Notes: a model not told the origin generated them from the sequence alone. 64,000 nt of DNA from Psychromonas algicola (GCF_004378355.1 NZ_SNUB01000013.1:27348-91347); one strand, 5' to 3'. Counted from the first letter of the stretch, positions 53,748 to 63,647 are shown. Translations and numbers: made by a program.

Positions 53748-54572
53748 TTAAAACAATTTTTCCATTTCTGCGCCGCGGTCAGATGCTGCTTGCATCGATT
53801 TAGCGACGATTTCAGGTAAATTTAATTCATTAAATGTGCGAATAGCTTCAGCTGTTGCACCACCTTTTGATGTTACGTTATTTCGTAATGTCATCAAATC
53901 TAAATCTGGATTTTCTTTGACCATTTCAGCACTACCAATCGCAGTTTGTTGGACCAGTAATCTTGCTTCTTGTTCAGTAAAGCCCATTTCCATTGCTTTT
54001 GCTTGCATCGCTTCCATAAATAGGAAGAAGTAAGCTGGTGCAGAGCCCGATGCCGCTATAATTGCATTTATTTGAGATTCTTCACTCACCCAAACGACTT
54101 CACCTACCGCAGATAACAATTCGCTTGCGAAGTTTTTATCTTCATCTGATACTTGTGGTGATGAAAATAAACCTGTCATGCCTTTTTGTAATAACGAAGG
54201 TGTGTTTGGCATAGTACGTATTACTGCGGTATCTGCGCCTAATAGTGATTGAAAACGTTCAACTGAAACACCTGCTGCAATCGAAATGACCAATTTTTTA
54301 CTAAAATCGACACCATCTTTGATTAATGACTCACAAACCATCGCCATCATTTGCGGTTTTACTGATAATACTACGACATCAGCCCATATCGCAGATTCAG
54401 CATTGTTTTGACTATTTAATATTGAAAATTCATCTTTTAATTTTTGCGTGTTAGTTAAGCTAGGCGCAGATGCACAAATTAATTCAGCTGGATAACCTCC
54501 TTTCACTAAACCACTAATAATACTGCCAGCCATGTTACCTGCACCAATAAAGGTGATTTTTTTATGTTGCAT
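53748..54572 (-). CDS. proC: Pyrroline-5-carboxylate reductase
   Basis: 274 residues. The NADPH-binding motif is FIGAGNMAGSIISGL at the N-terminus. The catalytic core shows VVLSVKPQ, VIRTMPNTPSLLQKGMTGL and the C-terminal TLRNNVTSKGGATAEAIRTF, the P5CR signature. It makes proline from pyrroline-5-carboxylate in the cytoplasm. It lies 37 bp after yggS and 45 bp before yggT, a typical operon. Confidence 0.96.
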   Translation of the reverse strand: MQHKKITFIGAGNMAGSIISGLVKGGYPAELICASAPSLTNTQKLKDEFSILNSQNNAESAIWADVVVLSVKPQMMAMVCESLIKDGVDFSKKLVISIAAGVSVERFQSLLGADTAVIRTMPNTPSLLQKGMTGLFSSPQVSDEDKNFASELLSAVGEVVWVSEESQINAIIAASGSAPAYFFLFMEAMQAKAMEMGFTEQEARLLVQQTAIGSAEMVKENPDLDLMTLRNNVTSKGGATAEAIRTFNELNLPEIVAKSMQAASDRGAEMEKLF

Positions 54573-54609
54573 TGTATTTTCCTTTGCTTATTTTTGTTTA
54601 TTTCTGCGG

Positions 54610-55302
54610 TTATCGAGCACCAAAAATATCAGTACCAATACGTACCATTGTGCTGCCGCATTCGATTGCACTTTCTAAGTCTCCACTCATTCCCATAGAC
54701 AAGGTATCGATATCTGAGTATTGCTGTTGTAGCTGTTTATAAATGAGTTCAAGTGCTTTGAATTGTTGTTTGATAACATCGGGATTATCACTTTTTTCAG
54801 GTATCGCCATAATGCCGCGTAATTTTAAACGAGGTAGATCTTGAACCTGCTCTGCAAGCTCCATGACTTCTGATAAGGTTGTCCCTGACTTACTACTTTC
54901 ACCACTAATGTTGACTTGTAAGCAAATATTAATCGCAGGTAAATGCTCAGGTCTTTGTTGATCAAGACGTTGTGCTATTTTTAATCGGTCAACGCTTTGA
55001 ACCCAATCAAAATTTTCAGCAACAGGGCGTGTTTTATTAGATTGTAATGGACCAATAAAATACCAAGTAAGAGGTCGGTCAAACTCCTTGTCATCTTTTA
55101 TTTGTAGGATCTTCTCAACACTTTCCTGAACATAGTTCTCACCAAAATGAGTTAAACCTTGTAAAAAGGCTTGTTTAATTAAAGCGACAGGCTTAGTTTT
55201 GCTGACTGCTAATAATTGAACTTCATCAACACGTTGTGCTGCTTGGCTTGCATTTGCTATTTTTTGTTGAATAGCTACGATATTGTTAGAAATAGTAGTC
55301 AT
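54610..55302 (-). CDS. yggS: PLP homeostasis protein (YggS/PLPBP)
   Basis: 230 residues, alanine-racemase-like TIM barrel. The PLP lysine lies in LLAVSKTKPVALI. Other motifs are HFGENYVQESVEKI, WYFIGPLQSNKTRPVAE and LSMGMSGDLESAIECGSTMV, all family hallmarks. It binds PLP without known catalysis and controls vitamin B6 and amino-acid balance. It is divergent from pilT with 19 bp between starts, a conserved arrangement. Confidence 0.95.
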   Translation of the reverse strand: MTTISNNIVAIQQKIANASQAAQRVDEVQLLAVSKTKPVALIKQAFLQGLTHFGENYVQESVEKILQIKDDKEFDRPLTWYFIGPLQSNKTRPVAENFDWVQSVDRLKIAQRLDQQRPEHLPAINICLQVNISGESSKSGTTLSEVMELAEQVQDLPRLKLRGIMAIPEKSDNPDVIKQQFKALELIYKQLQQQYSDIDTLSMGMSGDLESAIECGSTMVRIGTDIFGAR

Positions 55303-55321
55303 ATGATTAGGATTTTAAGTT

Positions 55322-56356
55322 ATGAGTATTACGGAATTATTAACCGCTAGTGTAAAGCAAAACGCATCAGATCTACACCTTTCCGCAGGTGTTCCTGCAA
55401 TGATTCGAGTTGATGGCGAATTACGTCAATTAAATGAGTCGATATTAACTTCAGATGAGGTCAATCATCTTATTTATCAAGTCATGAGCGAACAACAACA
55501 AAAACAATTTGAACAAGATCTAGAAATTGATTTTTCTTTCGAAGTTGATGAACTATCTCGTTTTCGCGTGAATGTGTTTAAGCAACATCGTGGTGATGCC
55601 GCTGTTTTTCGAGTTATTCCTAATCAAGTGTCAACTTTAGAGGGTTTAGATGCGCCTAGCTTATTTAAAGATATTGCAGAATATAGTCGTGGACTAGTCT
55701 TAGTCACTGGCCCAACTGGCTCTGGTAAATCAACAACTTTGGCGGCCATGGTTGATTATATTAACACTACGCGAGCTGATCATATTTTAACCATTGAAGA
55801 TCCTATCGAGTTTATACATAAACCCCAAAAATCCTTAATTAATCAACGAGAATTGCATGCCAATACATTGGGTTTTGATTTAGCATTACGTAGCGCCTTA
55901 CGCGAAGATCCTAATGTGATTCTTATTGGTGAATTACGCGATGTTGAAACCATTAGGCTTGCTTTAACCGCTGCGGAAACGGGGCACTTGGTTTTTGCTA
56001 CTTTACATACTGCTTCAGCGCCTAAAAGTATTGATCGCATTATTGATGTTTTTCCTGCGGCAGAAAAAAGCATGATCCGCTCTATGCTATCAGAGTCATT
56101 ACGTGCAGTTATTTCACAAACCTTATTAAAGAAAAAAGCTGGAGGGCGGGTCGCTGCCCATGAAATCATGATTGCGATCCCTGCTATTCGTAATTTAATT
56201 CGAGAAGATAAAGTGCCGCAAATGTATTCAGTGATGCAAACGGGCATGGCGCATGGCATGCAAACCTTAGATCAGCATTTGCGTAAATTAGTGACCATGG
56301 GAATCATTTCAACAGAAGAAGCGGCTAAAAAATCAATAGACCCTAAAACATTTTGA
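55322..56356 (+). CDS. pilT: Type IV pilus retraction ATPase PilT
   Basis: 344 residues. Walker A is VTGPTGSGKSTTLAAM, the Asp box is TIEDPIEFIH, Walker B is LIGELRD and the His box is FATLHTASAP. The PilT-specific AIRNLIREDKVPQMYSVMQT motif lies near the C-terminus. The hexamer powers pilus retraction, twitching and DNA uptake from the cytoplasmic side. No pilU follows. It is divergent from yggS. Confidence 0.97.
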   Translation: MSITELLTASVKQNASDLHLSAGVPAMIRVDGELRQLNESILTSDEVNHLIYQVMSEQQQKQFEQDLEIDFSFEVDELSRFRVNVFKQHRGDAAVFRVIPNQVSTLEGLDAPSLFKDIAEYSRGLVLVTGPTGSGKSTTLAAMVDYINTTRADHILTIEDPIEFIHKPQKSLINQRELHANTLGFDLALRSALREDPNVILIGELRDVETIRLALTAAETGHLVFATLHTASAPKSIDRIIDVFPAAEKSMIRSMLSESLRAVISQTLLKKKAGGRVAAHEIMIAIPAIRNLIREDKVPQMYSVMQTGMAHGMQTLDQHLRKLVTMGIISTEEAAKKSIDPKTF

Positions 56357-56460
56357 TTTACTCAGATTAATTTCGTATTTATTTAATAAATGCGGATTGA
56401 ATGATTGGCTAAATAAAGCGACAATAATTTTCGCTTCGTTTTTATAGATTAGGATTAAAT

Positions 56461-57240
56461 ATGATAGTTGTTATCTCTCCCGCTAAAACATTAGATTTTG
56501 AAACACCTGCGACAACTTCCGAGTTTACGCAGTCGAATTTATTAACTGAGAGTCAGCTATTAATAAATCGTTGCAAACAATTATCGATGCAAGATATTGC
56601 ATCATTAATGAAGGTCAGCGATAAAATTGCAGGTTTAAACGTTGCTCGTTTTACAGAATGGAAAACGCCTTTGTCTTTAGATGATAACGCGAAACAATGT
56701 TTATTTGCGTTCAAAGGTGACGTTTATACTGGTTTAGAAGCTGAAACATTACCAGAGAAAGCATTACAATATGCACAGAAAAATCTACGTATTCTTTCTG
56801 GTTTGTACGGCTTATTACGTCCTTTAGATTTAATGTTAGCGTATCGTTTAGAAATGGGAACACGTTTAGACAATGAACGTGGTACTAACTTATACCAGTT
56901 CTGGGGCAATATCATTACTGAGCAATTAAATGAAAACTTAAAGGCACAGAATTCCCAATATTTAATTAATTTAGCGTCTAATGAATACTTTAAAGCCGTT
57001 AAGGAAAAAGCATTAAATGCAACGGTTGTTACGCCTATTTTTAAAGATCAAAAAAATGGCCAATATAAAATCATTAGTTTTTACGCTAAAAAAGCACGAG
57101 GATTAATGGCGAGATATATTATAGAAAATGAAATTACAGATATTGAGCAATTAAAGAAATTTACAGTAGCAGGCTATTACTTTGTTGAAGCTTCATCGTC
57201 TGCGACAGAATTAGTTTTCCAACGAGATGAGCAGGCTTAG
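56461..57240 (+). CDS. yaaA: YaaA/UPF0246 peroxide-resistance protein
   Basis: 259 residues. It starts [14 protein letters not shown]. The family motifs [30 protein letters not shown] and MGTRL are present, as is [13 protein letters not shown]. coli YaaA protects from oxidative damage by limiting free iron and binds DNA. The gene stands alone with its own terminator, 104 bp after pilT. Confidence 0.93.
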   Translation: MIVVISPAKTLDFETPATTSEFTQSNLLTESQLLINRCKQLSMQDIASLMKVSDKIAGLNVARFTEWKTPLSLDDNAKQCLFAFKGDVYTGLEAETLPEKALQYAQKNLRILSGLYGLLRPLDLMLAYRLEMGTRLDNERGTNLYQFWGNIITEQLNENLKAQNSQYLINLASNEYFKAVKEKALNATVVTPIFKDQKNGQYKIISFYAKKARGLMARYIIENEITDIEQLKKFTVAGYYFVEASSSATELVFQRDEQA

Positions 57241-57268
57241 TTTCTAACTGACAATTAACGAGTTGTTA

Positions 57269-57305
57269 AAGCCGCATCTAATTAATATTCGATGCGGCTT
57301 TTTTA
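57269..57305 (+). terminator. yaaA terminator, possibly bidirectional
   Basis: AAGCCGCATC and GATGCGGCTT form a 10-bp stem with a 12-base loop, followed by TTTTAT, 30 bp past the yaaA stop and just before the convergent yigL stop. Confidence 0.85.
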
Positions 57306-57309
57306 TAAG

Positions 57310-58113
57310 TTATTGGTTATCTTGATTTAACAAAGCATCAAGTTTAACCGCTACGCCATGTTCTTTTGACGATACTGTCATCTCTGCTCCTACAATGGCT
57401 TCTATTAATTGCTTTTGCGAGTTAGCCATTAATATTGGTTTGCCTACTTCTTTAAGCATTTCAACATCATTCATCCCATCACCAAAGGCAATCGTATCAG
57501 CCATGGTTAAGTTTTTATGTTTAAGCAAGGCGTGAACCGCAGCGCCTTTATTGGTATTGGCATCCATGACCTCTAAACATTGTTTTAATGAGAAAGTGAG
57601 GTTAACTTTACCCGCTAGCTGTTGTTGAAGTTGTTCATAAATAATCGTTAGTTTTTCGTGCTCACCCCAAAAAACAATTTTGATAATTTCAGATTTATCT
57701 ACAGTTTTTAAATCGGAGATCTGATGTTTAAAGTTTTTACCTAAACTTGAGCCTGCTAACTCTTCTATTGCAAAGTTTGTATGCCATTGTGTATCAGTAA
57801 ATAAATTAACCTGTACCTCGCTATCGAAATCGATATCACAAATAGATTGTGCAATATGCGCAGGTAAGTTTTGCTTTAAGATCACTTCACCTTCTTTATT
57901 ATGCACTCTCGCACCATTTGAAGAGATTAAATAAGTGGGCTGGTTCAGTTCGTTTTGTACATTAATGGCTTCTAGGTGATGTCGGCCTGTGGCAATTGCA
58001 AATTTTCTATCAGCCTGTAACCATCGGTGAATGCTCTCTTTGGTTTGGTTGGACATTCTATGGTCTGGGCCTAGTAAGGTTCCATCTAAATCTGAAATTG
58101 CTATTTTATACAT
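57310..58113 (-). CDS. yigL: HAD-family phosphatase YigL (Cof type)
   Basis: 267 residues. HAD motif I is ISDLDGTLLGP, motif II is LISSNGA, and motif IV is FGDGMNDVEMLKEV, with the type IIB cap between them. ATGRHHLEAINVQNEL and SSNGARVHNKEGE match E. coli YigL, a pyridoxal-phosphate and sugar-phosphate phosphatase. The gene lies 1 bp downstream of pldB, the same pair as in E. coli, which supports the name. Confidence 0.87.
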   Translation of the reverse strand: MYKIAISDLDGTLLGPDHRMSNQTKESIHRWLQADRKFAIATGRHHLEAINVQNELNQPTYLISSNGARVHNKEGEVILKQNLPAHIAQSICDIDFDSEVQVNLFTDTQWHTNFAIEELAGSSLGKNFKHQISDLKTVDKSEIIKIVFWGEHEKLTIIYEQLQQQLAGKVNLTFSLKQCLEVMDANTNKGAAVHALLKHKNLTMADTIAFGDGMNDVEMLKEVGKPILMANSQKQLIEAIVGAEMTVSSKEHGVAVKLDALLNQDNQ

Positions 58114-58114
58114 G

Positions 58115-59116
58115 TCACTTTACCTTTTTAGAGTGGTTCAAAAAATCTAGCGCTGCAGTTAATGCAGGCAGTCGATATTGATCCTCTTCAATCATTAATT
58201 CATGTTTTGCATTATTTATACATAGAAAGTGATTATTAAAATTGTGTTTAATCCTACTATAAAAACGATGTTGCCCTTTACTTGTTACAATTTGATCTGC
58301 GCCTGATTGAATTATCATTATTGGAAGATTAATTTTTTCTGCATTATTAATCGCTTTTTCCATTGCAAATAAGCTTTCTTTAACCCAATGCATTGTTGGG
58401 CCACCTAATTGGCTTTCAACTATTTTATCAAAATTTGTAAATACAGATGTATAACGCTTAGCGCTATTACTAAATTTGTTTTCTTTAAATGGTAGTGAAG
58501 AGCGATAGCCTGTTACACCAAGCGGATAAGGGGGTATGGAGCTAAATAGTAAAGAACATCGGCAGTAGATAGAAGCAATCACCTTAGCGATACAAACAGG
58601 AAGGCCTTTAAAGTTGATTGAGAACATTGGGCTAAAAAATACAACTGCTTGAAAAGGGTTTTGTTGTTCCTCTAGATATAGAGCACTAATTGCACTCCCC
58701 ATTGAATGAGCGATTAAAAATCGATTTTGATAGTTTTTTTCTAATTCTAAAGAATTTACAAAGAAAGCAAAGTCATCGACATAGTGTTGAAAACGATCTA
58801 CATGTCCACGGTGAGGATCTCCTCCTAAACGGCTAGAAGAACCTTGGCCTCTATGGTCTATTAAGAAAACATCATAGCCTTGATTGTTTAAATCAAAAGC
58901 CACTTCTTTGTATTTTAAAACAGATTCATTTCGACCTTGACTGACCACAATGACATTGGAGTTGCCTGTATTGATATGGACAGTGTTAATGGTGCCGCCA
59001 TGTTCACTTTCAAAAGTTTTTACATGGGCATGTTTATCCCAAAATTCATTAATTTCAGGTGAAAAGTCATTACTGAGTTTATCTTCAGTATTCAGTTGGT
59101 ATTTATTATCTAACAT
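58115..59116 (-). CDS. pldB: Lysophospholipase L2-like alpha/beta hydrolase
   Basis: 333 residues. The N-terminal part contains VVSQGRNESVLKYKEVAFDL and IDHRGQGSSSRLGGD with PHRGHVDRF, both characteristic of PldB. The nucleophile is in LIAHSMGSAISALY, the acid in IIQSGADQIV, and the His in NNAKHELMIEED. E. coli PldB hydrolyses 2-acyl-lysophospholipids at the inner membrane. The pair with yigL supports the call. No signal peptide is seen. Confidence 0.85.
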   Translation of the reverse strand: MLDNKYQLNTEDKLSNDFSPEINEFWDKHAHVKTFESEHGGTINTVHINTGNSNVIVVSQGRNESVLKYKEVAFDLNNQGYDVFLIDHRGQGSSSRLGGDPHRGHVDRFQHYVDDFAFFVNSLELEKNYQNRFLIAHSMGSAISALYLEEQQNPFQAVVFFSPMFSINFKGLPVCIAKVIASIYCRCSLLFSSIPPYPLGVTGYRSSLPFKENKFSNSAKRYTSVFTNFDKIVESQLGGPTMHWVKESLFAMEKAINNAEKINLPIMIIQSGADQIVTSKGQHRFYSRIKHNFNNHFLCINNAKHELMIEEDQYRLPALTAALDFLNHSKKVK

Positions 59117-59238
59117 AAATCAGAGCATCCATCTTGGCGGTAGAGTCAGGCAACCTATTCATAATTCTCCAATATTTAATACGACTGCTGACTAGCTTAA
59201 TGTATTTTTGCAAAATGATGAATGCATTAGTAGAAATA

Positions 59239-59412
59239 ATACCAATTGTATTAAATAACTGCTCTAAATTTTGCGCTGGAAAAATAGCTTAGTTTGAGGC
59301 GTAAGTTGATGTAAATGGTTGTTCCCTTTACGAAAATTACAACGAAAATTACAACGAAAAAACAAGTTATTTTAACAAGTAAAATAGATCAGTTACTTAC
59401 TATGATTGGTAT
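59239..59412. mobile_element. MITE-like element with imperfect terminal inverted repeats
   Basis: The left end starts ATACCAATTGTATTAAATAA and continues CTGCTC. The right end is the inverted version ATACCAATCATAGTAAGTAA plus CTGATC, 20 of 26 positions matching. The 174-bp interior has no ORF. Ends beginning ATACCAAT are found in short non-autonomous elements of marine gammaproteobacteria. A target duplication is not clear. It lies between pldB and the proS terminator. Confidence 0.55.
59330..59357 (+). repeat. Short tandem repeat, 12-bp unit
   Basis: ACGAAAATTACA occurs twice in a row, followed by a partial third copy ACGAAAA. It lies inside the MITE-like element. Confidence 0.8.
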
Positions 59413-59422
59413 AAAATATAAA

Positions 59423-59450
59423 AAAACCACGCTTAATGAAGCGTGGTTTT
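59423..59450 (-). terminator. proS terminator
   Basis: AAAACCACGC and GCGTGGTTTT form a 10-bp stem with an 8-base loop, with an A-run on the plus strand giving a T-run for the minus strand. It lies about 40 bp past the proS stop. Confidence 0.85.
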
Positions 59451-59488
59451 AAGGTGAGACAAGGTTAATTGAGTTGGTTAAGTGTTAC

Positions 59489-61210
59489 TTAAGCAAATTT
59501 AGCTTTAATAAACTCAATGACTTCTTCAATCTTAACTTCTTGTTTTTCACCTGATACGCGATCTTTGTATTCGATCACGCCGTTATCAATACTGCGATCA
59601 CCAATCACTAAGGTATGTGGGATACCAATTAGTTCAGCATCGGCAAACATAATGCCTGGACGTTCTTTACGATCGTCCAATAGTACTTCAATGCCAGCGG
59701 CTTTTAACTCTGCATAATATTGTTCTGCTAAGTCAGCAACACGATGTGATTTTTTCATGTTCATTGGCACAATCACAACAGAGAAAGGGGCTAAAGCATC
59801 ATTCCAAATAATACCGTTTTCATCATTGTTTTGTTCAATCGCTGCAGCAACAATACGTGAAATACCAATCCCGTAACAACCCATAGTCATTACTTGGTTT
59901 TTGCCTTGTTGGTTTAAAACTGCCGCATTCATTGATTTCGCATAGGTATCGCCGAGTTGGAATATGTGGCCGACTTCGATACCGCGAGCAATTGAAAGTG
60001 TTCCTTTGCCACATGGGCTTGGATCGCCTTCAACAACTTCACGTAAATCTGCAACTTCATAATCACTAATATCACGATCCCAGTTAACGCCTGTTAAGTG
60101 TTTACCGTTTTCGTTAGCACCACAAACAAAGTCTGCTAACTTTTCAGCGCTGCGATCAACGATAGTACGAATGCTTAATCCTTTCGGGCCAATAGAGCCT
60201 GCTTCACAATTTGCCGCATCTAAAATTTGTTGCGGGCCTGCAAAACGTAATGGGCTTGCAATGCCTTCGATATGTTCAACTTTAATTTCATTTAAATTAT
60301 GGTCGCCACGTAACACTAATGCGATAACCGGTGCGATGTCGCCTTCTTCAGCATCACCTTCAACAAGTAATGTTTTAACTGTATTTGATGCTTCAACATT
60401 AAGTAATTTACATACTTCTTCAATTGTATGTGCGTTAGGCGTATCAACCACTGTTAGCTCAGCAGTTGCTGCAGGGCGATCAAAGGCTGGTGCTAATGCT
60501 TCTGCTTTTTCAATATTTGCTGCGTAATCACTTTGATCTGAGAATACAATCGCATCTTCACCACTTTGCGCTAATACATGGAACTCATGAGAAGCACTAC
60601 CACCGATACTACCTGTATCAGCAATAACTGGACGATACTCTAATCCTAAACGATCGAATATTTTACAATAAGCATCAAACATATTTTGATAAGTTTTTTC
60701 TAAACACTCTTGCTCAAGGTGGAAAGAGTAAGCATCTTTCATTGTAAATTCACGAGCGCGCATCACACCAAAACGAGGGCGTGTTTCATCGCGGAATTTA
60801 GTTTGAATTTGAAATAAGTTAAGCGGTAATTGTTTGTAGCTACTCACTTCTTTACGTACAAGCTCAGTGATCACTTCTTCGTGTGTTGGACCTAAAACAA
60901 AATCACGACTGTTACGGTCTTTAATGCGTAATAATTCGCCGCCGAATTTATCCCAACGACCTGTTTCATGCCATAAGTCAGCAGGTTGTACGACTGGCAT
61001 TAATACTTCAATCACGCCAGCTCGTTCCATTTCTTCACGAACAATATTTTCTACTTTACGTAATACACGTAAACCTGTCGGTAACCAAGTATATAAACCT
61101 GATGCTAACTTACGGATCATACCTGCACGTAACATTAGCTGGTGGCTAGCAATAACCGCATCACTTGGTGCTTCTTTTTGAGTAGATAATAAATAATTGG
61201 TAGTGCGCAT
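59489..61210 (-). CDS. proS: Prolyl-tRNA synthetase
   Basis: 573 residues (E. coli 572), class II bacterial type. It charges tRNA-Pro. Motif 1 lies around the [20 protein letters not shown] region, motif 2 is [20 protein letters not shown], and motif 3 is [18 protein letters not shown]. The editing insertion domain, which removes Ala-tRNA-Pro, is between motifs 2 and 3 ([20 protein letters not shown]). The anticodon domain is at the C-terminus. The E. coli order proS-trmO-rcsF is kept, with a rhomboid gene inserted. Confidence 0.98.
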   Translation of the reverse strand: MRTTNYLLSTQKEAPSDAVIASHQLMLRAGMIRKLASGLYTWLPTGLRVLRKVENIVREEMERAGVIEVLMPVVQPADLWHETGRWDKFGGELLRIKDRNSRDFVLGPTHEEVITELVRKEVSSYKQLPLNLFQIQTKFRDETRPRFGVMRAREFTMKDAYSFHLEQECLEKTYQNMFDAYCKIFDRLGLEYRPVIADTGSIGGSASHEFHVLAQSGEDAIVFSDQSDYAANIEKAEALAPAFDRPAATAELTVVDTPNAHTIEEVCKLLNVEASNTVKTLLVEGDAEEGDIAPVIALVLRGDHNLNEIKVEHIEGIASPLRFAGPQQILDAANCEAGSIGPKGLSIRTIVDRSAEKLADFVCGANENGKHLTGVNWDRDISDYEVADLREVVEGDPSPCGKGTLSIARGIEVGHIFQLGDTYAKSMNAAVLNQQGKNQVMTMGCYGIGISRIVAAAIEQNNDENGIIWNDALAPFSVVIVPMNMKKSHRVADLAEQYYAELKAAGIEVLLDDRKERPGIMFADAELIGIPHTLVIGDRSIDNGVIEYKDRVSGEKQEVKIEEVIEFIKAKFA

Positions 61211-61380
61211 GGTGATCCTTGTCGATAGATATTTATCGTATTAATAGTAAGGCGCTGATTTTAGCAGTCGATTGCGATGTACTAAAGCATTCTTAACGGA
61301 TTTATATAAATAAGTTTGTTTTTTTTACTCTTATCTACACATAATCGGTACAATTTAGCCTTTAATAAAAGGGAACATCT

Positions 61381-61926
61381 ATGCAGCGTTATTTTAAACC
61401 TTTAAAACACAGCGTAATAATTATCTTACTTTGTGTTGTTTTTTTATTATTAAATATAATTTTCCCTGTGAATCGCCTTGGTATTGCGCCGCGTGAAATG
61501 AGTCATTTTTCTGGGATCTTTTTCTCTCCATTTCTACATGTAGATTGGATGCATCTATTGGCAAACAGTCTTCCTTTTATTGTCTTATCAAGCTTAATTG
61601 GTTTGCATAGCTTAACTCGTTTCTGGTTAGTGTTTTGTTTATCGGTTGTTTCTTCTGGTTTACTGGTTTGGTTATTTGCTAGAGGAGGGACTATTCACAT
61701 TGGGATGAGTGGCGTTATTTATGCAATGTGGGGGTATTTAATTGTCTATGGCTTTAAGCAAAGGCAGTTTCGAGATATCTTGATTTCAATATTAGTGTTG
61801 TTTTTATATGGCGGGTTGGTCTTTGGCGTATTACCTCAAGAAGCTAATGTGTCTTATGAAAGTCATTTTTTTGGTGCCTTGGTAGGTTGCTTCCTTGGCT
61901 ACTTTTTCGCTAAGCGCCCTCAATAG
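61381..61926 (+). CDS. Rhomboid-family intramembrane serine protease
   Basis: 181 residues with about six membrane helices. Catalytic Ser110 is in IHIGMSGVIYAMWGYL (GxSG) and His162 in YESHFFGALVGCFLG. The HVDWMHLLANS motif (Asn62) before the active site is also typical. It cleaves membrane proteins within the bilayer; the substrate is unknown. It is divergent from proS, and its end overlaps the trmO stop (convergent) by 17 bp. Confidence 0.9.
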   Translation: MQRYFKPLKHSVIIILLCVVFLLLNIIFPVNRLGIAPREMSHFSGIFFSPFLHVDWMHLLANSLPFIVLSSLIGLHSLTRFWLVFCLSVVSSGLLVWLFARGGTIHIGMSGVIYAMWGYLIVYGFKQRQFRDILISILVLFLYGGLVFGVLPQEANVSYESHFFGALVGCFLGYFFAKRPQ

Positions 61927-62623
61927 AAAGCACTAAGGTTGACGTTAAACTGCATTGCCACTTTATATTAAAATCAGAAAGGTGCATGGCATAAACCTTA
62001 TCATCTGATTTTGCTTTTTTATAAGCAGGGCGTGGGTCTTGTTGCAGCACTTCTATAATAAGTTGCTTTAAGCTTGGGTATTCACTGTTTAATTCTTTTA
62101 ACTGGCTAGTCGCTTGATCAGAGAATACGACTAATGCATTTATTTCAGGAGAAACTTGTGCAAACCCTGCTCTTGCATCAGGCATCGCATCAGCATAGGG
62201 AATATAAGGTTTAATATCGAGAATGGGTGTGCCGTTTACTAAGTCTATATTACTAAGAGAAAGAAATAGCTTACCATCACGTTGAATAACGCCATGGTAT
62301 TCAACCAAAGAAAGTCCCATGGAATTGGGGCGATTAGGGCTGCGAGTTGCAAATACTCCAACACGTTTATTACCTCCTAATCTAGGAGGACGTACCGTCG
62401 GATTCCATGAGTCATCTGTTGCTTTGTTTTTATGGAATGAAAAAACCAACCATAAATGGCTGAATTCATCTAAACCATTAAACGCATTAATATCATCATA
62501 GGGCGCTAACATTTCTAATTCAGCTGTTGCACTAGGTACTAAACCTGGTTGTCTAGGAACAGCAAACTTCTCTTTATAAGGAGACTGTAAAATTCCTATC
62601 GCATGATGTGTCAAATTAATCAT
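61910..62623 (-). CDS. trmO: tRNA (N6-threonylcarbamoyladenosine37-N6)-methyltransferase TrmO
   Basis: 237 residues, UPF0066/YaeB family. It methylates t6A37 of tRNA-Thr with SAM. Motifs are AIGILQSPYKEKFAVPRQPG at the N-terminus, NGLDEFSHLWLVFSFHKN, GVFATRSPNRPNSMGLSLVE, and near the C-terminus QDPRPAYKKAKSDDKVY. The start overlaps the rcsF stop by 8 bp, as a coupled pair. The C-terminal coding end overlaps the convergent rhomboid gene. Confidence 0.93.
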   Translation of the reverse strand: MINLTHHAIGILQSPYKEKFAVPRQPGLVPSATAELEMLAPYDDINAFNGLDEFSHLWLVFSFHKNKATDDSWNPTVRPPRLGGNKRVGVFATRSPNRPNSMGLSLVEYHGVIQRDGKLFLSLSNIDLVNGTPILDIKPYIPYADAMPDARAGFAQVSPEINALVVFSDQATSQLKELNSEYPSLKQLIIEVLQQDPRPAYKKAKSDDKVYAMHLSDFNIKWQCSLTSTLVLSIEGA

Positions 62624-62996
62624 CGTCAGAAGTTTTCACGTCAAGTGCTTGCCCGTAACAAATAATATTTGAAACACAGAAATTATCAGGCTCAAAGTTT
62701 AAACAAGTTTGAAAGATTATTCCGTTTGCATGCATATCAGCGGCATTAATTCTTGCGTTTGTTCTTGCTTCTTTAATACTCGCTGGTAAGTCTTTTTCTT
62801 CTTCCTGACAGCTACCACCATCTACCGCCCCTAATGTTGTATGTTTTAGGTTTAATAATTCATTTTTTTCATAGATAGTTACTTGAGATGGTTTAAAATA
62901 CTGATCAAAGTTTTTCTTATCAAGATTAGACGTAAATTGAAACTGGCTACAACCAGAAAGGAAAGCGATAAAAGTTATTATAAAAAGCCTATTCAT
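62616..62996 (-). CDS. rcsF: Rcs stress-sensor outer-membrane lipoprotein RcsF
   Basis: 126 residues. The lipoprotein signal ends FLSGC (lipidated Cys16). The mature domain has four further cysteines in the RcsF arrangement (GGSCQEE, QTCLNF, NFCVSN, IICYG) for two disulfides, and the family ARTNARINAADMHANGIIF helix. In enterics RcsF detects outer-membrane damage for the Rcs phosphorelay. ATG 62996 is chosen since the 17 upstream codons would destroy the signal peptide. Its place next to trmO matches E. coli. Confidence 0.87.
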   Translation of the reverse strand: MNRLFIITFIAFLSGCSQFQFTSNLDKKNFDQYFKPSQVTIYEKNELLNLKHTTLGAVDGGSCQEEEKDLPASIKEARTNARINAADMHANGIIFQTCLNFEPDNFCVSNIICYGQALDVKTSDDD

Positions 62997-63079
62997 GATG
63001 ACACTCTTATTAATAGTAGGAAAAAACAATGAATGGCATAATACCATTATTAATCAGCACTGAAATAGAGAAGTGAAAA

Positions 63080-63631
63080 ATGAGTAAAGCAAAACCAGCA
63101 GTATTTTTAGATAGAGACGGTGTGATCAATAAAGATAATGGGTATGTCTCGCAAATTGATGACTTTGAGTTTATCGAAGGTGTAATAGAAGCTTGCCTAG
63201 CATTAAAAGAAAAAGGTTACTTAATTGTTGTGATCACAAATCAATCGGGTATTGCTCGTGGTTTCTTTTCTGAAGAACAATTTCATACATTAACGGAATG
63301 GATGGATTGGTCGATGGCTGACCGCGGTGTTGATTTAGATGGTATCTATTACTGTCCACATCATAGTGAAGAAGGGCAAGGCGAATTTAAAATCGAGTGT
63401 GATTGCCGTAAACCAAAAGCTGGCATGTTATTAAATGCGATTGAAGATTTAAATATAGATGTAGAAACATCAATATTAGTCGGAGATAAAGTATCAGATC
63501 TACAAGCTGGGATTGCTGCAGGTGTAAAAAGTAACTATTTAGTAAGAACAGGTAAAGAAATAACAGAGCAAGGTGAAAGTTTAGCATCGGGTGTTTTCGA
63601 TGATTTAGCATCATTAGTTAAAAGTATTTAA
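63080..63631 (+). CDS. gmhB: D-glycero-beta-D-manno-heptose-1,7-bisphosphate 7-phosphatase
   Basis: 183 residues, HAD family. Motif I is VFLDRDGVINKDNGYV (Asp11, Asp13), motif II is VVITNQSGIARGFFS, and the zinc loop is YCPHHSEEGQGEF with CDCRKPKAG. Motif IV is LVGDKVSDLQAG. It acts in ADP-heptose synthesis for the LPS core. In E. coli gmhB also precedes an rRNA operon, as here. It is divergent from rcsF with metNIQ missing. Confidence 0.95.
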   Translation: MSKAKPAVFLDRDGVINKDNGYVSQIDDFEFIEGVIEACLALKEKGYLIVVITNQSGIARGFFSEEQFHTLTEWMDWSMADRGVDLDGIYYCPHHSEEGQGEFKIECDCRKPKAGMLLNAIEDLNIDVETSILVGDKVSDLQAGIAAGVKSNYLVRTGKEITEQGESLASGVFDDLASLVKSI

Positions 63632-63647
63632 TAACTCTGTGGATAAC

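Noticed and set aside
55843..56259. 138-codon minus-strand ORF opposite pilT
   Set aside because: Shadow of a strongly conserved gene; no independent support.
59330..59357. Tandem repeats as a CRISPR array
   Set aside because: The unit is 12 bp, with fewer than three copies and no spacers; no cas genes in the window.
63638..63646. Perfect DnaA box (TGTGGATAA) after gmhB
   Set aside because: A single box without a cluster or an AT-rich unwinding region is expected by chance about once per 100 kb; not an origin.
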